In this document: positions 16,376 to 25,452 of the stretch, piece after piece
Layout: the number at the start of each line of letters is the position of its first letter
Numbering within the stretch: position 1 is the first letter of the stretch
NCBI GenBank assembly: GCA_020725625.1
Contig: DYET01000032.1
Span: forward strand, 1-42,938
Reading direction: 5' to 3'
DNA length: 42,938 bases
Origin: Desulfovirgula sp.
GTDB taxonomy: Bacteria > Bacillota > Desulfotomaculia > Desulfotomaculales > Desulfocucumaceae
Made by a program: the position numbers and the translations under genes
The notes under the pieces: model-generated
What the model was told of the DNA's origin: nothing
The model's database searches: none
The model's input: only the letters and a program-made list of their open reading frames with translations

Positions 16376-16963
16376 TTGGACGCGAACACCTTTTTGGAGG
16401 TAATGACCGCACTCAGGCACGATTTTTTGAACCACCTGCAGGTTATTTCAGGACTCATTCAACTGGATAAAATGGAACGGGCCAGGGAATACATAATGCA
16501 GGTCAGCTTGGAAATGGAGAGGCTTGGCAAGGTGACCCGACTGATGGTGCCGGAGGTGGCTGCTTTTCTGACGGTGGCCGTATTCTTGGCCGAGAAGCAC
16601 CAGGTGAAGGTAAACTACGAGATAGACACGAACATGGGCAGCTGTGCGGTGCCGGGGAAAATACTGGCCGAAGTGCTGGAGGAGGCGTTCAGCCAGTCGC
16701 TGGAATGCCTGGCCATGGCCGGGGTTTCCAACCGGTACCTGAAGATATCGGCTACTGAATCGGACAAGAATTATTTCCTGAAGATGTCCTTTCCGGACCC
16801 CCTCCGCGGCAGGGCCGAAACCGTCCGGGCCAGTTTAGCCGGAACGGGCCGGAAGATAATTCCTTATGGGGGAAAGGTGGAAATGGACGTATCCGGCGGC
16901 GGGGGAGAAATATTTGTGATGTTCCCGCGCAGGCTGCCTGAACGGGATTGTTTCGGAACATAA
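16376..16963 (+). CDS. spo0B: Sporulation initiation phosphotransferase Spo0B
   Basis: Phosphorelay protein that carries phosphate from Spo0F to Spo0A. The N-terminal helix has LRHDFLNHLQVISGLIQL, matching the Spo0B phospho-histidine region (His15 here), followed by a second helix and a degenerate kinase-like C-terminal domain that lacks ATP-binding N and G boxes. TTG at 16376 is chosen: AGGAGG lies eight bases upstream and the 195-residue product then equals the usual Spo0B size (Bacillus about 192). The open frame continues to 16262, but that extension has no ribosome site. It lies 42 bases before obg, the same gene order as in Bacillus subtilis, which strengthens the assignment. Confidence 0.88.
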   Translation: MDANTFLEVMTALRHDFLNHLQVISGLIQLDKMERAREYIMQVSLEMERLGKVTRLMVPEVAAFLTVAVFLAEKHQVKVNYEIDTNMGSCAVPGKILAEVLEEAFSQSLECLAMAGVSNRYLKISATESDKNYFLKMSFPDPLRGRAETVRASLAGTGRKIIPYGGKVEMDVSGGGGEIFVMFPRRLPERDCFGT

Positions 16964-17005
16964 TATAGAATAGATAAGAACGGAACCGACTGAAAACGGG
17001 GGCTT

Positions 17006-18274
17006 ATGTTTTACGACAAGGCAAAAATTTACGTCAGGGGCGGAGACGGCGGCAACGGCTGCATTGCCTTCCGCCGCGAAAAATACGTTCCCGAGGGGGG
17101 GCCCTGGGGAGGGGACGGCGGCAGGGGCGGGGACGTGATTCTGGTGGCCGACGAGGGCCTGCGCACCCTGGTGGACTTCAGGTACCAGAGGCATTACAAG
17201 GCCCAGCGGGGCCGGCACGGAAAAGGAAAAAACATGCACGGAGGGTCGGGGGAGGACCTGGTCTTGAGGGTGCCCGTGGGGACCGTGGTCAGGGAAGCCG
17301 AAAGCGGCCGGCTGATCGGGGACCTCACCCGCAACGGGCAGAAACTCACCGTTGCCCGGGGCGGACGGGGAGGCAGGGGGAACGCCCGGTTTGCCACCAT
17401 GGCCAACAGGGCTCCAAAAATGGCGGAAAAGGGGGAGCCCGGGGAGGAACTGTGGCTTTCTCTGGAATTGAAACTGCTGGCGGATGTAGGTCTGGTGGGA
17501 CTGCCGAATGCCGGCAAATCTAGCCTGATCGCGAAAATCTCGGCGGCCAGGCCGAAAATCGCCGACTATCCATTCACCACCGTCGTGCCAAATTTGGGCG
17601 TGGTCAGGGTGGATGACGGCACGAGCTTTGTGGTGGCCGACATCCCGGGACTGATTGAGGGCGCCCACGCCGGCGCCGGCTTGGGCCACGAATTCCTGCG
17701 CCACGCGGAAAGAACCCGGATACTGGTTCACCTGGTTGACATGTCGGGGTTCGGGGGACGCGACCCGGTTAAAGATTTTCACACCGTCAACAGGGAACTG
17801 GCCCTTTACAACCCCGCCCTGGCGGAAAAGCAGATGCTGGTGGCGGCAAACAAAATCGACCTGCCCGAATCCCGGAAAAACTTAGTGCCGTTCAGGCACG
17901 AACTGGGGGGAAAATACGAAATTTTTGCCATTTCGGCCCTTACCGGGGAAGGTCTGGACAGGCTGGTAGCCAGGATCGGGCGGCTTCTGGGGACCCTCCC
18001 GGCAAAGGGGCAAGAGGAGGCTTTAACAGTTCCCGCGGCGCTGCACGGCGAGGAGCCCCGCTTTACCGTCGGCAGGGACGGACGCATGTTTGTGGTTAGC
18101 GGCAGGGAAATCGAACGCCACGTGGCCATGACCGACCTGGAAAACGAGGAGGCCGTCAACCGCCTGCAGAGAATAATGCGCCTGATGGGAATTGACCAGG
18201 CCCTTCATGAGGCCGGCGCCAGGAACGGGGACACTGTCAGGATAAAAAATTTTGAATTCGAATACGCGGAATAA
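17006..18274 (+). CDS. obg: GTPase Obg/CgtA
   Basis: Ribosome-associated GTPase for 50S maturation, stress signalling and sporulation entry. Three domains are seen in order: the glycine-rich Obg fold (residues 1-158, with many GGDGG/GGRGG turns), the G domain (G1 GLPNAGKSS 165-173, switch TTVVPNLG, G3 [10 protein letters not shown] 212-221, G4 ANKID near 285) and the OCT domain (about 350-422, [16 protein letters not shown] onward). Length 422 is normal. Start ATG has GGGGG upstream. It is downstream of spo0B in the same orientation and likely co-transcribed; proB has a separate promoter. Confidence 0.97.
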   Translation: MFYDKAKIYVRGGDGGNGCIAFRREKYVPEGGPWGGDGGRGGDVILVADEGLRTLVDFRYQRHYKAQRGRHGKGKNMHGGSGEDLVLRVPVGTVVREAESGRLIGDLTRNGQKLTVARGGRGGRGNARFATMANRAPKMAEKGEPGEELWLSLELKLLADVGLVGLPNAGKSSLIAKISAARPKIADYPFTTVVPNLGVVRVDDGTSFVVADIPGLIEGAHAGAGLGHEFLRHAERTRILVHLVDMSGFGGRDPVKDFHTVNRELALYNPALAEKQMLVAANKIDLPESRKNLVPFRHELGGKYEIFAISALTGEGLDRLVARIGRLLGTLPAKGQEEALTVPAALHGEEPRFTVGRDGRMFVVSGREIERHVAMTDLENEEAVNRLQRIMRLMGIDQALHEAGARNGDTVRIKNFEFEYAE

Positions 18275-18319
18275 TTAAAGTTAATCCCGGATCCTGTTTT
18301 ACGGTTTGTTTTTACGGCA

Positions 18320-18328
18320 TGGTATAAT
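18320..18328 (+). promoter_or_regulatory. Extended -10 promoter of proBA
   Basis: TGGTATAAT fits the extended -10 form TGnTATAAT; there is no good -35. Start would fall about 25 bases before the proB ATG. Confidence 0.55.
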
Positions 18329-18361
18329 AAGTTATCCAAAATTAAGGCGGCATGAGGTGCG

Positions 18362-19486
18362 ATGAAGGACAGAAAAGACTTGACGAAATTCAACAGGCTG
18401 GTGGTCAAGGTGGGCTCAAGCTCCGTTGCCTACAACAACGGCAGGCCCAATCTCTCCAGCCTGGAATCGCTGGTCCGGGAACTTTCCGACCTGCACAACA
18501 GGGGAATGGAGGTCATCCTGGTAACATCCGGGGCCATCGGGATCGGGCTGAACCGCCTTGGGTTTTCAAGGCCCCCGAAAAACATCCCGGAAAAGCAGGC
18601 CGCTGCCGCCGTGGGGCAGGGCCTGCTGATGCACATTTACGAAAAGCTGTTTGCGGAATACGGGGTCACGGTGGCCCAGGTCCTTCTGACCAGGGAGGAT
18701 TTTTCGAACCGGCAAAGGTTCCTGAACGCCCGGAACACCCTGTATACCCTGCTGGGACTGGGAGTAATCCCGATTATAAATGAAAACGATACTGTGGCGG
18801 TGGACGAAATAAGGCTTGGGGACAACGACAACCTGGCCGCGTTGGTCGGGGGGCTGGCGGACGCCGAGGTGCTTGTTCTGCTTTCCGATGTAGACGGGCT
18901 GTATTCCGGGGACCCCCGGTCTGTTGCCGACGCCAGGCTGATCCCTGAGGTATGGGAAATCACCGAGGAAATGGAAAAGTTCGCCGGGGGTGCGGGCAGC
19001 AGCCTCGGCACCGGGGGAATGTCCACCAAGCTGCAGGCGGCCAGGATAGCCATGCACTCCGGCTTTGTAATGGTCCTGGCCAGTGCTTCCGAGAAGGACG
19101 TGGTCCGCAGGATCATGGCCGGTGAAGGGATCGGAACCGTTTTCTGGCCCCAGGGCAAGCTGGAGAACAAAAAGAGGTGGATCGCCTACGGTTCGGCGGT
19201 CCAGGGCAGGATAGTGGTGGACGAGGGCGCAGCCAAAGCCCTCCTGCACAATGGAAAAAGCCTTCTCCCCTCAGGCATCACAGGGGTGGAGGGCGGCTTT
19301 GAAGTGGGAAATACGGTTTCGGTGGTGGACCCCCAGGGAAGGGAAATAGCAAGGGGCATCGTCAATTACGCCGCCCGGGACATTGAAAGAATAAAGGGAA
19401 TTCATTCCCGCGAAATCAAAGAAATACTGGGACACCAGGATTACGACGAGGTCATTCACCGGAACAATCTGGTTTCCAGCCTTTAA
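18362..19486 (+). CDS. proB: Glutamate 5-kinase
   Basis: First step of proline synthesis: ATP-dependent phosphorylation of glutamate. The 374-residue protein begins the amino-acid-kinase domain with RLVVKVGSSSV, has VTSGAIGIGL, the conserved INENDTVAVDEI (substrate Asp/Asn), LGDNDNLAALV and LLSDVDGLY, then GTGGMSTKLQAA, followed by a C-terminal PUA domain (about 280-374). Start ATG is preceded closely by GAGGTG. Only 18 bases separate it from proA, giving the classic proBA operon. Confidence 0.97.
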   Translation: MKDRKDLTKFNRLVVKVGSSSVAYNNGRPNLSSLESLVRELSDLHNRGMEVILVTSGAIGIGLNRLGFSRPPKNIPEKQAAAAVGQGLLMHIYEKLFAEYGVTVAQVLLTREDFSNRQRFLNARNTLYTLLGLGVIPIINENDTVAVDEIRLGDNDNLAALVGGLADAEVLVLLSDVDGLYSGDPRSVADARLIPEVWEITEEMEKFAGGAGSSLGTGGMSTKLQAARIAMHSGFVMVLASASEKDVVRRIMAGEGIGTVFWPQGKLENKKRWIAYGSAVQGRIVVDEGAAKALLHNGKSLLPSGITGVEGGFEVGNTVSVVDPQGREIARGIVNYAARDIERIKGIHSREIKEILGHQDYDEVIHRNNLVSSL

Positions 19487-19504
19487 ATTCGAGGAGGTGG
19501 AAGG

Positions 19505-20758
19505 ATGTTCGAACAGGAAATCAGGCTAAAGGCCCAGAAGGCCGGGCAGGCGGCCAGGGTGCTGGCCGGCCTTTCCGCTGATGAAAAAAACAATGCCCTG
19601 GCCTGCATGGCCGATGCCCTGGCCAAGGAAACCCCGGCCATTCTTGAAGCCAACCGGGAGGACGTCCAGGCCGGACGCGACAAGGGGCTGTCCAGGGCCC
19701 TCATAGACAGGCTGTTGCTGACCCCGGAACGGATACAGGACATGGCTCTGGGCCTCAGGGAGGTGGCCGGTCTCCCGGACCCGGTGGGGGAGGTTGACTC
19801 CATGTGGCTGAGGCCCAACGGCCTTCAGGTCGGCAGGGTGAGGGTGCCTTTGGGGGTGATCGGCATAATTTACGAGGCCAGGCCCAATGTCACCGTGGAC
19901 GCCGCCGGGCTTTGCCTCAAGGCCGGGAACGCAGTCCTCCTGCGCGGCGGGTCCGAGGCCATAAACTCCAACAAGATTATAACGGAGGTCATTGCCGCTG
20001 CTTCGGCCCGGGCGGGGGTTCCTGACGGGGCCATCCAGCTGGTGGAAAGCACCGACCGGGCCGCCGTATACGCCATGCTTAAAATGAACGGGCTTATCGA
20101 CGTGATCATTCCCAGGGGGGGGGCCGGCCTTATCCAGACGGTGGTCCAGAATGCTACGGTGCCTGTAATTGAAACCGGGGTGGGAAACTGCCACGTCTAC
20201 GTCGACGACCGGGCCGACCTCGAAATGGCCGGCGATATCGTGGTGAATGCCAAATGCCAGCGTCCGGGGGTCTGCAATGCCATGGAGACGCTGCTGGTGC
20301 ACAGCGGCGTGGCCGCAGAGTTTTTACCCCGGATACTGGAAAGGCTCAGGGATTTGGGGGTTGAAATCAGGGGGGATGAACGGGTCAGGGCGCTGGTCAA
20401 CTGGGTCAAGGAGGCCGTGGAGGAGGACTGGGCGACCGAATACCTCGACCTGATCCTGGCGGTTAAGGTGGTGGACGGCCTGGAGGAGGCCGTGGATCAC
20501 ATTCACAGGTACGGGACCAAGCATTCGGAGGCGATAATCACCAGGGATTATAACCGGGCCAGGCGTTTCCTGAAGGAGGTGGACGCCGCCGCGGTGTACG
20601 TCAACGCTTCTACCAGGTTTACCGACGGTTACCAGTTCGGCTTTGGCGCCGAGATAGGGATCTCCACCCAGAAACTGCACGCCCGCGGGCCGATGGGGCT
20701 GAAGGAGCTGACCACGTATAAGTACGTGGTTTACGGCAGCGGCCAGGTAAGGTCATAA
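19505..20758 (+). CDS. proA: Glutamate-5-semialdehyde dehydrogenase (gamma-glutamyl phosphate reductase)
   Basis: NADPH-dependent reduction of gamma-glutamyl phosphate, second step of proline synthesis. The 417-residue protein contains the aldehyde-dehydrogenase-like Rossmann part (VPLGVIGIIYEARPNVT, KAGNAVLLRGGSEA), IPRGGAGLIQ, and the catalytic NAKCQRPGVCNAMET segment near residues 250-262, whose first cysteine is the expected nucleophile, then the substrate-facing ASTRFTDGYQFGFGAEIGIST. Ribosome site GAGGAGGTGG is ideal. Follows proB by 18 bases. Confidence 0.97.
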   Translation: MFEQEIRLKAQKAGQAARVLAGLSADEKNNALACMADALAKETPAILEANREDVQAGRDKGLSRALIDRLLLTPERIQDMALGLREVAGLPDPVGEVDSMWLRPNGLQVGRVRVPLGVIGIIYEARPNVTVDAAGLCLKAGNAVLLRGGSEAINSNKIITEVIAAASARAGVPDGAIQLVESTDRAAVYAMLKMNGLIDVIIPRGGAGLIQTVVQNATVPVIETGVGNCHVYVDDRADLEMAGDIVVNAKCQRPGVCNAMETLLVHSGVAAEFLPRILERLRDLGVEIRGDERVRALVNWVKEAVEEDWATEYLDLILAVKVVDGLEEAVDHIHRYGTKHSEAIITRDYNRARRFLKEVDAAAVYVNASTRFTDGYQFGFGAEIGISTQKLHARGPMGLKELTTYKYVVYGSGQVRS

Positions 20759-20822
20759 CTGCAAATAAATACAATACAAGAGACAGGCACGTCCTTGAAT
20801 ATAATATTTACGGGTGCTGTCG

Positions 20823-20954
20823 ATGGATGTCTGCTTCAACTGCGGGTGCAGCCTGGAGGGCGAAATCACGGGGCAGTACGGGGACCTTGAGGGCCGGCTC
20901 TGCATCAGGTGCCTGGTCAGCCTGCTGGGTCTGCCTGCCGGGAAGGACCAATAG
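20823..20954 (+). CDS. 43-aa zinc-ribbon-like peptide
   Basis: MDVCFNCGCSLEG starts a tiny protein with Cys4, Cys7 and Cys9, then CIRC (Cys27, Cys30): two CxxC knuckles spaced as in a small zinc ribbon. No family is recognised. There is a TATAAT at 20800-20805 but no good -35, and the ribosome site (ACGGGTG) is weak. It is squeezed between proA and the convergent histidine kinase gene. The organised cysteines argue for a real gene; otherwise evidence is thin. Confidence 0.5.
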   Translation: MDVCFNCGCSLEGEITGQYGDLEGRLCIRCLVSLLGLPAGKDQ

Positions 20955-20987
20955 AGGGACACGGCGGTATGGCATCTCCGCCCCCGG

Positions 20988-23285
20988 TCAGGCGAGGTTC
21001 TTATCCCCGAAGGTTGCCTCCCCGGGGGCCGGTCCGGAATACTGGCGGGCTCCCGAAACAGGGCCCACCGTTTTGCGGTCCAAAGACCTTTTGCAGGGCA
21101 GCGAGATGGTGAAGGACGTTCCTTTTCCGGTCTTGCTGTCGACGCTTATTCTACCCCCGTGCTTGTTTACTATCTGGTAGCAGATGCTGAGGCCGAGGCC
21201 GGTTCCCTTGTCCTTGGTGGTGAAGAAGGGAGTTCCCGCCATCAGCTTTTCCTCCGGGGTCATACCCTTTCCGTTGTCGGAAATGGTGACGGCCATTTCG
21301 TCCTTTTCGCCGCTCAGGACGGTACGTATGGTCAGGCGCGGCTTTTCCAGCCCGTTCATGGCCTCAACGGAGTTGTTGACCATGTTCAAAATCACCTGCC
21401 TGATCTGGGAATCGTCAACCAATACAGGCTTTTCCTCGGCCGAAAGGTCGATGGTTAAATCAACTCCCTGCCTGAACAGGTGACTTTCAAGCATCAGTTT
21501 TATCGACTGGACCAGCTTGTTTACGGAAATTTCCTTGAAGGCGGGGGGGCGGGGCCTGGCAAAGGACAGGAAGTCGCTGACCACCTTGTTGACTTCGTTG
21601 GCGGTGTTTTCGATCAAGCATGCGTATTTCCTCAGGTTTTCGTCCTTGACCCTGGAGGCGATAATCTGGCTGAACCCCTTGATCGTTGTCAGGGGGTTTT
21701 TAATCTCGTGCACAACCCCGGCCGCCATTTCGCCCAGCAGGGCCAATTTTTCCCGCTGCTGAAGCCTCTCCTGCTCTTTTTTTAAGGCGGTAACGTCGGA
21801 AGCCATCACAATGCCCCCGATGACCTCGCCGTCCAGGTCGGTAATAGGGGTTGAATGGATGACCAGTTCCTTTTTGTTGCCCTTGGCCGTAATCATGGAC
21901 GCCTCGCCGGGGGCCTCCCCGGGCAGGAATTCTGATGAATTTTCACGGTTAATCCCGACCAGGCCGAACAGGTCCTCAAGGCTTTTGCCCAGGACATCCC
22001 CGGATCCCATTTCGAACGTGGACTCAAAGGCCCTGTTGCACATGATTATCCTCTTGCTTTTATCTACCATAATCACAATATTGCTCAAAGAGTTCAGGAT
22101 AGCCCTGGTTTGAAGCTGAAGGCTCTCCAGTTGCTGTTCTTTTTTGGCCTCTGTGAACAGCACCAGGGCTCCGCCGCCTTCCAGCCTCTGGGCGTCGATC
22201 CTTATTTTCAGGGGGCCTCCTTGGCTTTTAATGGTTTTTAATTTATTCTTAATAGAGGTGCTGGCTTTATCCAGCTGCCTGACGATTGAGTTCCCGTTCT
22301 CCCGGCCGCAAAGCTTTGCTGCCAGTTGGTCGGCATGCAGGCCGGTCATTTCTTCTTCTCTCAATCCCGACAGTTCCAGGGCCTTCCGGTTGACAAAGGA
22401 CACCCTTAAATCGGAGTCGTAGGTGATCAGTCCGATGGGCAACCCGTTCAGTATGCCGGCCATGTACCTGCCAACATACTCCAATTTTTCGTGGGGATAG
22501 GTGACTGCGCTTACAAAAATGCCCCTGAACAGGTAATAATAATAGGTTATTTTCAGAATGTGGCCAAGGACCATGTAAAATGACGTTATTGAATCAAAAA
22601 ATATGAAGCAGACCTCGGCCGGTACGGCAATCAGCAGGGCCAGGAAAATGTACCTGTACGTCAGGATGTCCCGGCTGTTTACTTTGTTCTTAAGCTTGTA
22701 GAGGCTGTACAGAAACATCGAGATGATTACGTACTCCATGGCGATCTTGGCCGGCGTGAGGCCCTGTTCGGTCAGGAGCACCGGCATCAGGCCGGGAAAG
22801 TGCAGAACGCTGAGCGAGGAGCCCGCGGCCAGGGCGGTGGAAAAGAGAAGGCCGGTCCATTTGTTGATTCTCGGGCGGAACAGGTTCATGGAGCATATCA
22901 GCAGCACCCCGGCTTCGGTAAACCTGCCCAGCACCCAGAGCCTCGCGGCCAGGTCTAAATAGCCCGGGGGGTAAAATTTCAGGCCCGGAAAGTAGAAGGT
23001 GTGAAATGCGTCAAAAACGGCTACCATCAGGAAGCCGAAACCGATCAGGTGATTGATCGGGGGGTTGCGGTGATAATTGTGCCACACGGTGAGGAAGGAC
23101 GAAAGTGCGATGAAAACGCAACCCAGTTCCAGGGCGGTATGATAAAAACCGGTGTATTCGCTCCACAGGCCGGGGGATGTAATCGCGGCCAGCATAAAAG
23201 CTGCCAGCAGAATGAGCGTCCAGTGCGCGAATATGTTTTTAAGCGGTTTTTCGCTGTTCTGGATGGTTAAGCTGTGAAAAGACAT
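20988..23285 (-). CDS. Membrane sensor histidine kinase (MASE3-PAS-PAS-HisKA-HATPase)
   Basis: 765-residue orphan kinase. The N-terminal ~250 residues have about seven membrane helices with FGFLMVAVFDAFHTFYFPGLKF, the hallmark of MASE3 sensor domains. Two PAS-like domains follow (YVGRYMAGILNGLPIGLITYDSD and TRAILNSLSNIVIMVDKS), then HisKA with HEIKNPLTTIKGFS (phospho-His about 526), and an ATPase domain with N-box NMVNNSVEAM, G1 DNGKGM and G2 GTGLGLSI. It resembles KinA-E-like sporulation kinases that act without a neighbouring regulator. ATG at 23285 is preferred: the longer frame start at 23342 would lie inside the predicted promoter. No response regulator gene is nearby. Confidence 0.93.
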   Translation of the reverse strand: MSFHSLTIQNSEKPLKNIFAHWTLILLAAFMLAAITSPGLWSEYTGFYHTALELGCVFIALSSFLTVWHNYHRNPPINHLIGFGFLMVAVFDAFHTFYFPGLKFYPPGYLDLAARLWVLGRFTEAGVLLICSMNLFRPRINKWTGLLFSTALAAGSSLSVLHFPGLMPVLLTEQGLTPAKIAMEYVIISMFLYSLYKLKNKVNSRDILTYRYIFLALLIAVPAEVCFIFFDSITSFYMVLGHILKITYYYYLFRGIFVSAVTYPHEKLEYVGRYMAGILNGLPIGLITYDSDLRVSFVNRKALELSGLREEEMTGLHADQLAAKLCGRENGNSIVRQLDKASTSIKNKLKTIKSQGGPLKIRIDAQRLEGGGALVLFTEAKKEQQLESLQLQTRAILNSLSNIVIMVDKSKRIIMCNRAFESTFEMGSGDVLGKSLEDLFGLVGINRENSSEFLPGEAPGEASMITAKGNKKELVIHSTPITDLDGEVIGGIVMASDVTALKKEQERLQQREKLALLGEMAAGVVHEIKNPLTTIKGFSQIIASRVKDENLRKYACLIENTANEVNKVVSDFLSFARPRPPAFKEISVNKLVQSIKLMLESHLFRQGVDLTIDLSAEEKPVLVDDSQIRQVILNMVNNSVEAMNGLEKPRLTIRTVLSGEKDEMAVTISDNGKGMTPEEKLMAGTPFFTTKDKGTGLGLSICYQIVNKHGGRISVDSKTGKGTSFTISLPCKRSLDRKTVGPVSGARQYSGPAPGEATFGDKNLA

Positions 23286-23317
23286 GGCGATAACCGTCAC
23301 GGCCCCAAAACTGTTTT

Positions 23318-23357
23318 GACAACCTTGTATATGATACCACATCCCACAAAGGTTGTC
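23318..23357. promoter_or_regulatory. Inverted repeat flanking the kinase promoter
   Basis: GACAACCTT (23318-23326) and AAGGTTGTC (23349-23357), perfect nine-base arms whose centres are 31 bp (about three turns) apart; one arm overlaps the -35 box, the other the start region. Suits a cooperative repressor. Confidence 0.5.
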
Positions 23358-23359
23358 TA
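23331..23359 (-). promoter_or_regulatory. Sigma-A-type promoter of the histidine kinase gene
   Basis: On the minus strand TAGACA, 17 bases, TATCAT; predicted start near 23324 and a leader of about 40 bases. Confidence 0.6.
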
Positions 23360-23475
23360 AAAATATATGTCATAAAATGCGTTATGGGATAAAAAATTCT
23401 ACTATCCAGGGCACTACATAAAAAGAATTGTCAGAGAAGCACTCATTCCGGGCATTAAACGGGAGGTGTCGCCTT

Positions 23476-24465
23476 ATGCCGGATCTGTGGACCCACATCA
23501 TCTGCGGCCGGGAAGTCCTGGGGCTGGTTGAGGAAGGTTTCGCGAAAACGGCCCGGGAGGACAGAAACCTGTATTTCCTCGGCTGCCAAGGGCCTGACCT
23601 GTTTTTTTACCACAACTTCTGGCCCTGGGACGGGGACGGCCGGGTGTTTTCCCTGGCCAACAAGATTCACCACGAGAAATGCGGCCTTTTTTTGAGGGAG
23701 TCGCTTAAATTTGCCAGAATCAATCCGGGCCCCAGGATCGTTGTATATCTGATGGGCTTTATCTGCCACTGGTGCCTGGACCGGATAACCCACCCCTATA
23801 TAAATTACATCTCGGGCATATACCGGGAGGGCATGGACGATACCAGAAAGCTGATCAACAATCACAAGCGGGTGGAAGCCGCCATCGACGTTCTGATGGG
23901 GCAGAGAGTGCTCAATCTCAAGGTTTGGAAGACTCCGGCGCACAAGCAGATAGAAGTGGGGGACAGCCTGCCCGGCGAGGTGGAGGCTTTTTACCGGTAC
24001 ATTCTGCCCCGGATTTATGAAGACAGGTACGAGGAACTGAAGGACGACGATTTTATCAACTGTTCATACCGCCAGATGATCAGCGCCCTCAAGGTGCTTT
24101 ACGACCCGTTGGGGATCAAGAGGTTCCTGGCTGCCGCATACGACTTTTTCAGCAGGGACGTTCTCAACCTGCGGTATTACTTCTACAAGTCCCCGGAAAG
24201 GAGCTGGAGGACGTACCTGAACGAAGAAAAAAGGCCCTGGTGCCATCCGGTGGACGCCGGCGAGGTATACACCGACAGCTTTACGGACCTGTTCGTCCTA
24301 GCGGTTGAGGAGTCAGCGGAGATAATCGGCCTGTCGCTGAAGTTCCTCCGGGGTGAGGCGGGCGAGGCCGAAGTGATGGAAAAATTCGAGGATATCTCGT
24401 ACTCCACCGGGAAGCCGGAATCGGACCGTAGGCCCATGAGATACTTCAAGCCGCTGCTGGAGTGA
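23476..24465 (+). CDS. Zinc-dependent phospholipase C-like protein
   Basis: 329 residues with the zinc-dependent PLC fold pattern: MPDLWTHIICGREVL at the N-terminus, LGCQGPDLFFYHNFWP, KIHHEKCGLF, and GFICHWCLDRITHPYI, supplying the Trp/His/Asp ligands expected for this family. Unlike secreted clostridial alpha-toxin it has no signal peptide or C-terminal lipid-binding domain, so a cytoplasmic or uncharacterised role is more likely; such proteins are common in anaerobic Firmicutes. ATG at 23476 is chosen since GGGAGG precedes it and it starts the conserved motif; the frame opens 16 codons earlier. It is divergent from the kinase gene. Confidence 0.82.
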   Translation: MPDLWTHIICGREVLGLVEEGFAKTAREDRNLYFLGCQGPDLFFYHNFWPWDGDGRVFSLANKIHHEKCGLFLRESLKFARINPGPRIVVYLMGFICHWCLDRITHPYINYISGIYREGMDDTRKLINNHKRVEAAIDVLMGQRVLNLKVWKTPAHKQIEVGDSLPGEVEAFYRYILPRIYEDRYEELKDDDFINCSYRQMISALKVLYDPLGIKRFLAAAYDFFSRDVLNLRYYFYKSPERSWRTYLNEEKRPWCHPVDAGEVYTDSFTDLFVLAVEESAEIIGLSLKFLRGEAGEAEVMEKFEDISYSTGKPESDRRPMRYFKPLLE

Positions 24466-24626
24466 GCAGGGTGCAGGCCTGCGGCCCGGCTGCCCACGTC
24501 CGGCAACTGCCCGCTGTTTACTGTTCCATTTCAAAAATTAAAGGAGGAAAAGGGGGCGGGGGGGAGAATACCAATGTTGTAGGTTTTCGATCAGGCCCGT
24601 ACCTTTGGCGCCCGGCCGTTATTTTT

Positions 24627-24642
24627 TGTCCCGCCCGGGACA
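24627..24642 (+). other. Inverted repeat in the leader of the ABC ATPase gene
   Basis: TGTCCCG-CC-CGGGACA, perfect seven-base arms, nested in CCGGC...GCCGG and followed by TTTTCTT, so it could form a terminator-like attenuator about 40 bases before the gene. Confidence 0.4.
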
Positions 24643-24681
24643 GCCGGTTTTCTTGAGTTCAGTCCGGAGGATTGATTTATT

Positions 24682-25452
24682 ATGGCTGCTTTATTAAAGG
24701 CCGCCAATATCAGCGTGGTCAGACAGAAGAAGGAAATTTTGAGACTGGAGGAAATCAGCCTGCAAAGGGGGGAGATAATTTCGGTGCTGGGGCCCAACGG
24801 CGCCGGAAAGAGCACCCTGCTGCTGGTTCTCGCCCTGTTGGAACCTCCTTCCGCCGGCGAAATCTTCTTTAGGGGCCAAAAGGTAACCGCAAGAAACGCG
24901 CTTTCCTTCAGGCGGCGAATGGCCGTGGTTTTCCAGGAACCCCTTCTTTTGAATACCACGGTTTACAACAACGTGGCCCAGGGTCTGAAGTTCAGGGGTG
25001 TGTCCCGGCAGGAAACAAACCGGAGGGTGGATTACTGGCTTGAAAAAATGGGCATCTTCCACCTGGCCGGACGGACCAACAGGTTTTTGTCGGGCGGCGA
25101 GGCCCAGCGGGTGAATCTGGCCAGGGCCCTGGTGTTGCAGCCGGAGGTGCTTTTTCTGGATGAGCCTTTCAACGCCCTGGATTTTCCAACCAGGCTGGAT
25201 TTAATCAAGGAGATAAGCTGTATAGTCAAGGAATGCGGGATAACCACCTTTTTTGTCACCCACAACTATTCCGAAATCCCCTTTTTTGGCGGTGGCGTCC
25301 TGGCCCTGAACGGGGGCAGGGCAGTCTACCGGGGTTCCGCGGAAAACCTATTCGAAGGCGGCCAGGCGGATTTAATCGGCAGGATATGGGGGAAAAAGCC
25401 GGAAGCTGTGGAAATAAACACTAATTTTAAACAGAAGGGGGTATTATGGTGA
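24682..25452 (+). CDS. ABC transporter ATPase, tungstate/molybdate (TupC-like)
   Basis: 256-residue ATPase: Walker A GPNGAGKST (37-45), Q-loop region AVVFQEPLLL (81-90), signature LSGGEAQRVNLARAL (136-150), Walker B VLFLDEP (156-162) and switch His in VTHNYSE. The FQEPLLLNTTVYNNVAQGLK block and the SGGEAQRV signature are like TupC of tungstate transporters rather than ModC; this assignment is from memory of the family. The partner genes tupA and tupB are missing on both sides. The last seven bases overlap the LUD-domain gene, so the two are translationally coupled. GGAGG lies 11 bases upstream of the ATG. Confidence 0.82.
   Translation: MAALLKAANISVVRQKKEILRLEEISLQRGEIISVLGPNGAGKSTLLLVLALLEPPSAGEIFFRGQKVTARNALSFRRRMAVVFQEPLLLNTTVYNNVAQGLKFRGVSRQETNRRVDYWLEKMGIFHLAGRTNRFLSGGEAQRVNLARALVLQPEVLFLDEPFNALDFPTRLDLIKEISCIVKECGITTFFVTHNYSEIPFFGGGVLALNGGRAVYRGSAENLFEGGQADLIGRIWGKKPEAVEINTNFKQKGVLW

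Noticed and set aside
16835-17782. 315-aa minus-strand frame
   Set aside because: Mirrors obg, whose domains are intact.
24540-24681. Molybdenum/tungsten cofactor riboswitch before the TupC-like gene
   Set aside because: Only one short hairpin; the conserved core expected for that class is not visible.
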